NCBI GenBank assembly: GCA_019090295.1
Contig: JAHRWG010000136.1
Span: 1-12,550 of the forward strand
Reading direction: 5' to 3'
From: Cycloclasticus sp.
GTDB lineage: Bacteria; Pseudomonadota; Gammaproteobacteria; Methylococcales; Cycloclasticaceae
DNA length: 12,550 bases
Shown here: one piece after another, positions 5,931 to 12,550 of the stretch
Layout: every line of letters starts with the position of its first letter
How positions within the stretch are numbered: the first letter of the stretch is position 1
Translations under genes and position numbers: made by a program
The notes under the pieces: generated by a model
The model's database searches: none
The model's input: the letters and a program-made list of their open reading frames with translations, nothing else
Told to the model about the DNA's origin: nothing

Positions 5931-8528
5931 GTGTTAAAAGAATATCGCAAACATGTAGAAGAGCGTGCAGCTATAGGTGTTGTGCCTAAGCCGTTAGACG
6001 CAGACCAAGTAGCTGGGCTTGTTGAATTATTAAAGTCACCTCCTGCAGGTGAAGGCGAGTTTTTACTTGACCTTATTACTAATCGCGTACCTCCAGGCGT
6101 AGATGAAGCCGCGTATGTAAAAGCGGGCTTTCTTGCAGCAATCACTAAAGGTGAAGCAACATCTCCTTTAATTGATGCGGTTCAAGCAACAGAATTATTA
6201 GGGACTATGCTGGGTGGTTATAATATTTCACCATTAGTTGACCTATTAGATAATGCAGAATTAGCTGACACAGCAGCTGAGCAGTTATCACACATTTTGT
6301 TAGTATTTGATGCCTTTCATGACGTACAAGAAAAAGCTGATGCAGGTAATGTAGCTGCTAAACGTGTTTTACAATCATGGGCCGATGCGGAGTGGTTTAC
6401 AGCACGCGCACCATTAGCCGACAAATTAACGGTTAAAGTTTTCGAAGTAAGCGGCGAAACAAATACCGATGATTTATCACCAGCACCTGATGCTTGGTCT
6501 CGTCCTGATATTCCCTTACACGCGCTGGCCATGCTTAAAATGCCACGTGATGGAATTAACCCTAATATTGAAGGGGAAACTGGCCCGATCGTTCAATTAG
6601 AAGAAATGGCGAAAGATGGCATTCCTTTAGCGTATGTGGGTGATGTTGTAGGAACCGGTTCTTCACGTAAATCTGCGACTAACTCCGTATTATGGTTTAT
6701 GGGCGACGATATTCCTTACGTGCCGAATAAACGTGGTGGTGGTGTTTGTATTGGTGCCAAAATTGCTCCAATTTTCTTCAACACCATGGAAGATTCAGGC
6801 GCATTGCCAATTGAAATGGACGTTAGCAAATTGAATATGAACGATGTTATCGACATCTATCCATATGAAGGCAAAGTGACTAAAAGCGGTACCGATGAAT
6901 TGCTAACTGAGTTCGCACTGAAATCAAATGTATTACTGGATGAAGTGCAAGCTGGCGGCCGCATTCCTTTAATTATTGGTCGTGGTTTAACCTTACGTGC
7001 TCGTACAGCATTAGGTTTAGGCGAAATTGATATTTTCCGCACACCAGAGTCTCACGAAGACAATGGCAAAGGCTTTACCTTAGCGCAAAAAATGGTTGGT
7101 AAAGCATGTGGCGTAGCGGGCATTAAAGCAGGTGTTTACTGTGAACCACGTATGACCACAGTGGGTTCTCAAGATACAACAGGCCCAATGACACGTGATG
7201 AACTTAAAGATTTAGCTTGCCTAGGCTTCTCAGCTGATTTGGTAATGCAGTCTTTCTGTCATACAGCGGCTTACCCTAAGCCGGTAGATGTAACGACTCA
7301 TCACACCCTACCTGATTTCATCATGAACCGTGGCGGTGTACCGTTGCGTCCAGGTGATGGCATTATTCACTCTTGGTTAAACCGTATGTTACTGCCTGAC
7401 ACTGTTGGTACAGGTGGTGATTCACATACACGTTTCCCATTAGGTATTTCTTTCCCTGCAGGTTCTGGCTTGGTGGCATTTGCTGCTGCAACAGGTGTTA
7501 TGCCACTTGATATGCCTGAATCAATTTTGGTTCGATTCTCAGGTGAAATGCAACCGGGTATTACCTTGCGTGACATGGTGAATGCTATTCCTTTAGCCGC
7601 TATCGATAAAGGTTTACTAACCGTTGCTAAAGAAGGAAAAGTCAATGCTTTCTCAGGTCGTATCCTTGAAATTGAAGGTTTACCAGACTTAAAAGTTGAG
7701 CAAGCTTTTGAATTGTCTGATTCATCAGCTGAACGTTCAGCGGCGGGTTGTACCATTAAGCTAAACCAAGAGCCTATCATCGAGTACTTAAACTCAAATA
7801 TCACCATGCTTAAATGGATGATTGCTGAAGGTTATGGCGATGTTAGAACCATTGAGCGTCGTATTACTGCGATGCAAGAGTGGTTGGCTAACCCAGAACT
7901 AATGGAAGCGGATGCCGATGCAGAATATGCTGAAATTATCGACATTAACATGAGCGACATTAAAGAGCCGATTCTTGCATGCCCTAACGACCCAGATGAT
8001 GTGAAAACATTAGCTGAAGGTGCAGGTACAAAAATTGATGAAGTCTTCATCGGTTCATGCATGACCAATATTGGTCACTTCCGTGCAGCGGGTAATTTAT
8101 TACAAGAGTTTGGCGGTGTATTACCAACACGCTTGTGGATTGCACCACCAACAAAAATGGATGCGGCACAATTAAGCGATGAAGGTTACTACTTTACTTA
8201 CGGCGCTGCAGGCGCACGCACAGAAATGCCAGGCTGCTCTTTATGCATGGGTAACCAAGCGCGTATTGCGGAGAAATCAACAGCGATTTCAACCTCTACA
8301 CGTAACTTCCCTAACCGTTTAGGTACAGGCGCTGATGTTTACTTAGCATCTGCTGAACTAGCGTCGATTGGTGCTATTTTGGGTAAAATTCCTAACAAAG
8401 AAGAGTATATGGAATATGCTAAAAAAATCGATACAACAGCAGCGGAAACTTACCGTTACTTGAACTTCGATAAAATTGCAGCGTACCAAGATATTGCTGA
8501 TGGTGTTGAAATAAGCGCTAACAGCTAG
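5931..8528 (+). CDS. acnB: Aconitate hydratase B (bifunctional aconitase/2-methylisocitrate dehydratase)
   Basis: The 865-residue product has the same length as E. coli AcnB and opens with the near-identical [13 protein letters not shown]. It interconverts citrate and isocitrate through cis-aconitate in the TCA cycle, and the AcnB family also acts on 2-methyl-cis-aconitate. Layout follows AcnB: N-terminal HEAT-like domain (about 1-160, including [25 protein letters not shown] sequence), swivel domain (about 165-380, with [16 protein letters not shown]), then the catalytic domains. The three [4Fe-4S] ligands are present at Cys710 (GSCMTN), Cys769 and Cys772 (GCSLCMGN), identical to E. coli numbering. 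The start is GTG with TAGGAG ending at 5924 and a 6-nt spacer. Family knowledge: apo-AcnB can bind mRNA in E. coli under iron starvation or oxidative stress. It is a single-gene unit with its own promoter candidate and terminator. No anomalies. Confidence 0.98.
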   Translation: MLKEYRKHVEERAAIGVVPKPLDADQVAGLVELLKSPPAGEGEFLLDLITNRVPPGVDEAAYVKAGFLAAITKGEATSPLIDAVQATELLGTMLGGYNISPLVDLLDNAELADTAAEQLSHILLVFDAFHDVQEKADAGNVAAKRVLQSWADAEWFTARAPLADKLTVKVFEVSGETNTDDLSPAPDAWSRPDIPLHALAMLKMPRDGINPNIEGETGPIVQLEEMAKDGIPLAYVGDVVGTGSSRKSATNSVLWFMGDDIPYVPNKRGGGVCIGAKIAPIFFNTMEDSGALPIEMDVSKLNMNDVIDIYPYEGKVTKSGTDELLTEFALKSNVLLDEVQAGGRIPLIIGRGLTLRARTALGLGEIDIFRTPESHEDNGKGFTLAQKMVGKACGVAGIKAGVYCEPRMTTVGSQDTTGPMTRDELKDLACLGFSADLVMQSFCHTAAYPKPVDVTTHHTLPDFIMNRGGVPLRPGDGIIHSWLNRMLLPDTVGTGGDSHTRFPLGISFPAGSGLVAFAAATGVMPLDMPESILVRFSGEMQPGITLRDMVNAIPLAAIDKGLLTVAKEGKVNAFSGRILEIEGLPDLKVEQAFELSDSSAERSAAGCTIKLNQEPIIEYLNSNITMLKWMIAEGYGDVRTIERRITAMQEWLANPELMEADADAEYAEIIDINMSDIKEPILACPNDPDDVKTLAEGAGTKIDEVFIGSCMTNIGHFRAAGNLLQEFGGVLPTRLWIAPPTKMDAAQLSDEGYYFTYGAAGARTEMPGCSLCMGNQARIAEKSTAISTSTRNFPNRLGTGADVYLASAELASIGAILGKIPNKEEYMEYAKKIDTTAAETYRYLNFDKIAAYQDIADGVEISANS

Positions 8529-8543
8529 ATGGTATTGTGAACG

Positions 8544-8575
8544 AAAAAAGGCGCTGCTTTTGCAGCGCCTTTTTT
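8544..8575 (+). terminator. Rho-independent terminator of acnB
   Basis: AAAAAAGGCGCTGC (8544-8557) pairs perfectly with GCAGCGCCTTTTTT (8562-8575) around a TTTT loop, giving a 14-bp stem with a GC-rich core and a T run. It starts 15 bp after the acnB stop codon. Confidence 0.93.
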
Positions 8576-8737
8576 ATACCTAAAAACTAATCCTTATAGG
8601 TAAAAAAATTAACCTGCAGAGGGGTGCTAAAGCAATACTTACAGTTATTTTGTTTACTTATAAATAAAGTCCACACGTCTGAGACTGGAAAATTTCAAAT
8701 CGAAAGTATTGTAGAGAACACTAATCACACATATTTT

Positions 8738-8776
8738 TATAATGTATGGTTTGCTTTGCACATTAGCCTCTATAAT
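8738..8776 (+). promoter_or_regulatory. Probable promoter region of parE-parC with two TATAAT boxes
   Basis: Two perfect -10 hexamers, TATAAT at 8738-8743 and at 8771-8776, lie 64 and 31 bp upstream of the parE ATG. Neither has a convincing -35 at standard spacing: the closest for the second is TTGCTT at 8751-8756 with only 14 bp, and 17 bp upstream reads GGTTTG. The rest of the 8576-8801 spacer is AT-rich and shows no gene. Confidence 0.4.
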
Positions 8777-8792
8777 TAAAAAGATTAATTAA

Positions 8793-10694
<1,902 letters not shown>

Positions 10695-10702
10695 AGACTA
10701 TT

Positions 10703-12550
10703 ATGAGTAACGAATCATTCGAAAATATTGAAACCATTGCGCTGCAAGACTTTACCGAAAAAGCGTATTTAGACTACTCTATGTACGTCATACTTGATCG
10801 GGCCCTACCGCACATAGCCGATGGTTTAAAGCCCGTACAGCGACGCATTGTGTATGCCATGTCAGAATTAGGTTTATCTAATAACGCCAAATTCAAAAAA
10901 TCGGCCAGAACCGTTGGTGACGTATTGGGTAAATTTCACCCACATGGCGACACCGCTTGTTATGAAGCCATGGTACATATGGCCCAGCCCTTTGCTTACC
11001 GTTACCCGCTGGTAGATGGGCAGGGTAACTGGGGTTCTCCGGATGATCCAAAATCATTCGCCGCCATGCGGTATACCGAATCGCGCCTTGCGCCGTATTC
11101 AAATAGCCTACTGTCTGAACTGGGCCAAGGGACGGTGGAGTGGTGCGATAACTTTGATGGCACTTTGCAAGAACCTAAATTACTGCCTGCACGCTTACCT
11201 AATTTATTACTGAACGGGGTAACCGGTATTGCGGTGGGTATGTCCACCGATATTCCGCCACATAATTTAAACGAAGTGGCAAGTGCCTGTATTCACCTGC
11301 TAGATGATCCCAATGCCGACACCGGCGCATTGATGGAACACATAAAAGGCCCTGACTTTCCGACCGAAGCCGAAATTATTACCCCAAGAAGTGACATTCG
11401 TAAAATGTATGAAACCGGCGGAGGCAGTTTACGTGCGCGTGCTCGGTACGAGGTAGAGCAAGGGCAAATTATTATTACCGCCTTGCCGTATCAAGTATCG
11501 GGGGCAAAAATATTAGAGCAAATTGCGGCTCAAATGCAGGCCAAAAAACTGCCCATTGTTGAAGACCTACGTGATGAGTCGGATCACGAGAACCCAACGC
11601 GACTAGTCATTTCGCCACGTTCCAATAGGGTGGATATAGAACAACTCATGTCGCACCTATTTGCCACCACCGATTTAGAACGAACTTACCGCGTTAACTT
11701 TAATGTGATTGGTTTATCAGGCAAACCACAAGTTAAAAACCTAAGGGTTTTGCTGACTGAGTGGTTAGTTTTTCGGTTAGATACCGTCAAAAAACGCCTG
11801 CAATACCGCTTAGACAAAGTGAATGAGCGACTGCATATATTAGATGGTTTGTTGATTGCCTATTTGAACATTGATGAGGTCATCAAAATAATTAGGGAAG
11901 AAGACAAACCTAAACAAGCCTTGATGCAGCGCTTTTCAATCAGTGAGATTCAAGCCAACTCAATTCTTGAAATTAAACTGCGCCAACTCGCTAAATTAGA
12001 AGAAATTAAAATTAGAGCCGAGCAAGCCGAACTAGCCAAAGAACGTGATTACCTAGAAAAAATACTTAACTCAAAGCAACGCTTACGTACCTTAGTTAAA
12101 AAAGAAATAATCGCCGATGCAACAGCATATGGCGATGCACGCTGCTCACCCATCGTCAGCCGTCAATTAGCACAAGCATTGGATGAACGCGCGCTCATCC
12201 CAAATGAAGCGATGACCATTGTTATTTCAGAAAAAGGTTGGGTTCGCGCAGCCAAAGGGCACGATATTGACCCCACCAGCTTAACCTTTAGATCGGGCGA
12301 TGAATACCTAGCCTCCGCCCAAGGGCGCAGCAATAGTTTGGTGTACTTCCTAGACTCAAACGGGCGTATTTATAACCTACCCGTGCACGGTTTACCCTCG
12401 GCACGAGGGCAGGGTGAACCCTTAACCGGTAACCTAAAACCACCCGTGGGCGCACAGTTTACCCATGTATTAGCGGGAACCAACGAACAGGTGGTACTGG
12501 CCTCTAATGCAGGTTATGGATTTGTCAGCAAAATAGAAGACTTATACACC
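10703..12550 (+). CDS. parC: DNA topoisomerase IV subunit A, 3' end missing
   Basis: The frame is open for 616 codons from ATG 10703 to the window edge; compared with the 752-residue E. coli ParC roughly the last 130-140 residues are absent. ParC is the DNA-cleaving subunit of topoisomerase IV. The active-site Tyr is Tyr124 in AAMRYTES, and the winged-helix region contains [16 protein letters not shown]. The quinolone-resistance-determining position equal to E. coli Ser80 is Thr84, and Glu88 matches E. coli Glu84. A coiled-coil tower with [20 protein letters not shown] sequence follows, and the C-terminal beta-pinwheel begins at about residue 500 ([12 protein letters not shown]). ParC rather than GyrA is indicated by the parE neighbour and by the ParC-like [12 protein letters not shown]. 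The 8-bp gap after parE and weak GAGA ribosome site suggest translational coupling. Confidence 0.96.
   Translation, partial: MSNESFENIETIALQDFTEKAYLDYSMYVILDRALPHIADGLKPVQRRIVYAMSELGLSNNAKFKKSARTVGDVLGKFHPHGDTACYEAMVHMAQPFAYRYPLVDGQGNWGSPDDPKSFAAMRYTESRLAPYSNSLLSELGQGTVEWCDNFDGTLQEPKLLPARLPNLLLNGVTGIAVGMSTDIPPHNLNEVASACIHLLDDPNADTGALMEHIKGPDFPTEAEIITPRSDIRKMYETGGGSLRARARYEVEQGQIIITALPYQVSGAKILEQIAAQMQAKKLPIVEDLRDESDHENPTRLVISPRSNRVDIEQLMSHLFATTDLERTYRVNFNVIGLSGKPQVKNLRVLLTEWLVFRLDTVKKRLQYRLDKVNERLHILDGLLIAYLNIDEVIKIIREEDKPKQALMQRFSISEIQANSILEIKLRQLAKLEEIKIRAEQAELAKERDYLEKILNSKQRLRTLVKKEIIADATAYGDARCSPIVSRQLAQALDERALIPNEAMTIVISEKGWVRAAKGHDIDPTSLTFRSGDEYLASAQGRSNSLVYFLDSNGRIYNLPVHGLPSARGQGEPLTGNLKPPVGAQFTHVLAGTNEQVVLASNAGYGFVSKIEDLYT

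Noticed and set aside
7367..7807. Minus-strand 146-residue frame within acnB
   Set aside because: It is the antisense of conserved aconitase sequence, with no ribosome site and no recognisable domain.
11002..11247. Minus- and plus-strand open frames inside parC
   Set aside because: They overlap the well-conserved parC coding region, including the active-site Tyr segment, and show no protein family features of their own.

Overview
The window looks like an ordinary chromosomal stretch from a moderately AT-rich gammaproteobacterium, probably a marine or environmental lineage. The evidence is an AcnB that matches the 865-residue E. coli length and cluster-cysteine numbering, a 630-residue ParE followed directly by ParC, and a fused 2-oxoacid:ferredoxin oxidoreductase typical of Proteobacteria. 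Genus cannot be fixed from the sequence. There are no RNA genes, insertion sequences, CRISPR arrays or phage genes.

Layout. (1) 1-460, minus strand: the N-terminal part of a membrane protein of the SpmA/SpmB (nucleoside-recognition/Gate) family, cut by the window edge. (2) 461-818: an AT-rich divergent intergenic region holding a good sigma70-type promoter for the rightward genes and two inverted repeats of the AAAC-N3/4-GTTT type, one resembling a PsrA-type TetR operator. (3) 819-4807, plus strand: a two-gene unit made of a MaoC/PhaJ-like enoyl-CoA hydratase and, 20 bp later, a large indolepyruvate-ferredoxin-oxidoreductase-family gene, ended by a strong terminator. (4) 4992-5771, minus strand: an NRDE/TANGO2-family protein. 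(5) 5931-8528, plus strand: acnB, followed by a strong terminator. (6) 8802-12550, plus strand: parE and parC (topoisomerase IV), with parC cut by the window edge.

The most notable observation is that the oxidoreductase reading frame (1298-4807, 1169 residues, full family length) is interrupted by one in-frame TAG at 2726-2728. The stop falls in the conserved MGG-E-G motif of the thiamine-diphosphate domain, where GAG (Glu) is expected. Both sides are intact and in the same frame, so this is a recent nonsense mutation, a sequencing error, or much less likely recoding. Four neighbouring genes end in TAG, which argues against genome-wide amber reassignment.

Functionally, the hydratase, the oxidoreductase and the acyl-CoA-type operator candidate fit together as an acid/amino-acid catabolic unit: a 2-oxoacid is decarboxylated to an acyl-CoA with ferredoxin reduction, followed by hydration of an enoyl-CoA. 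AcnB is the TCA-cycle aconitase and ParE/ParC form the decatenating topoisomerase. I found no convincing undescribed multi-gene system here.
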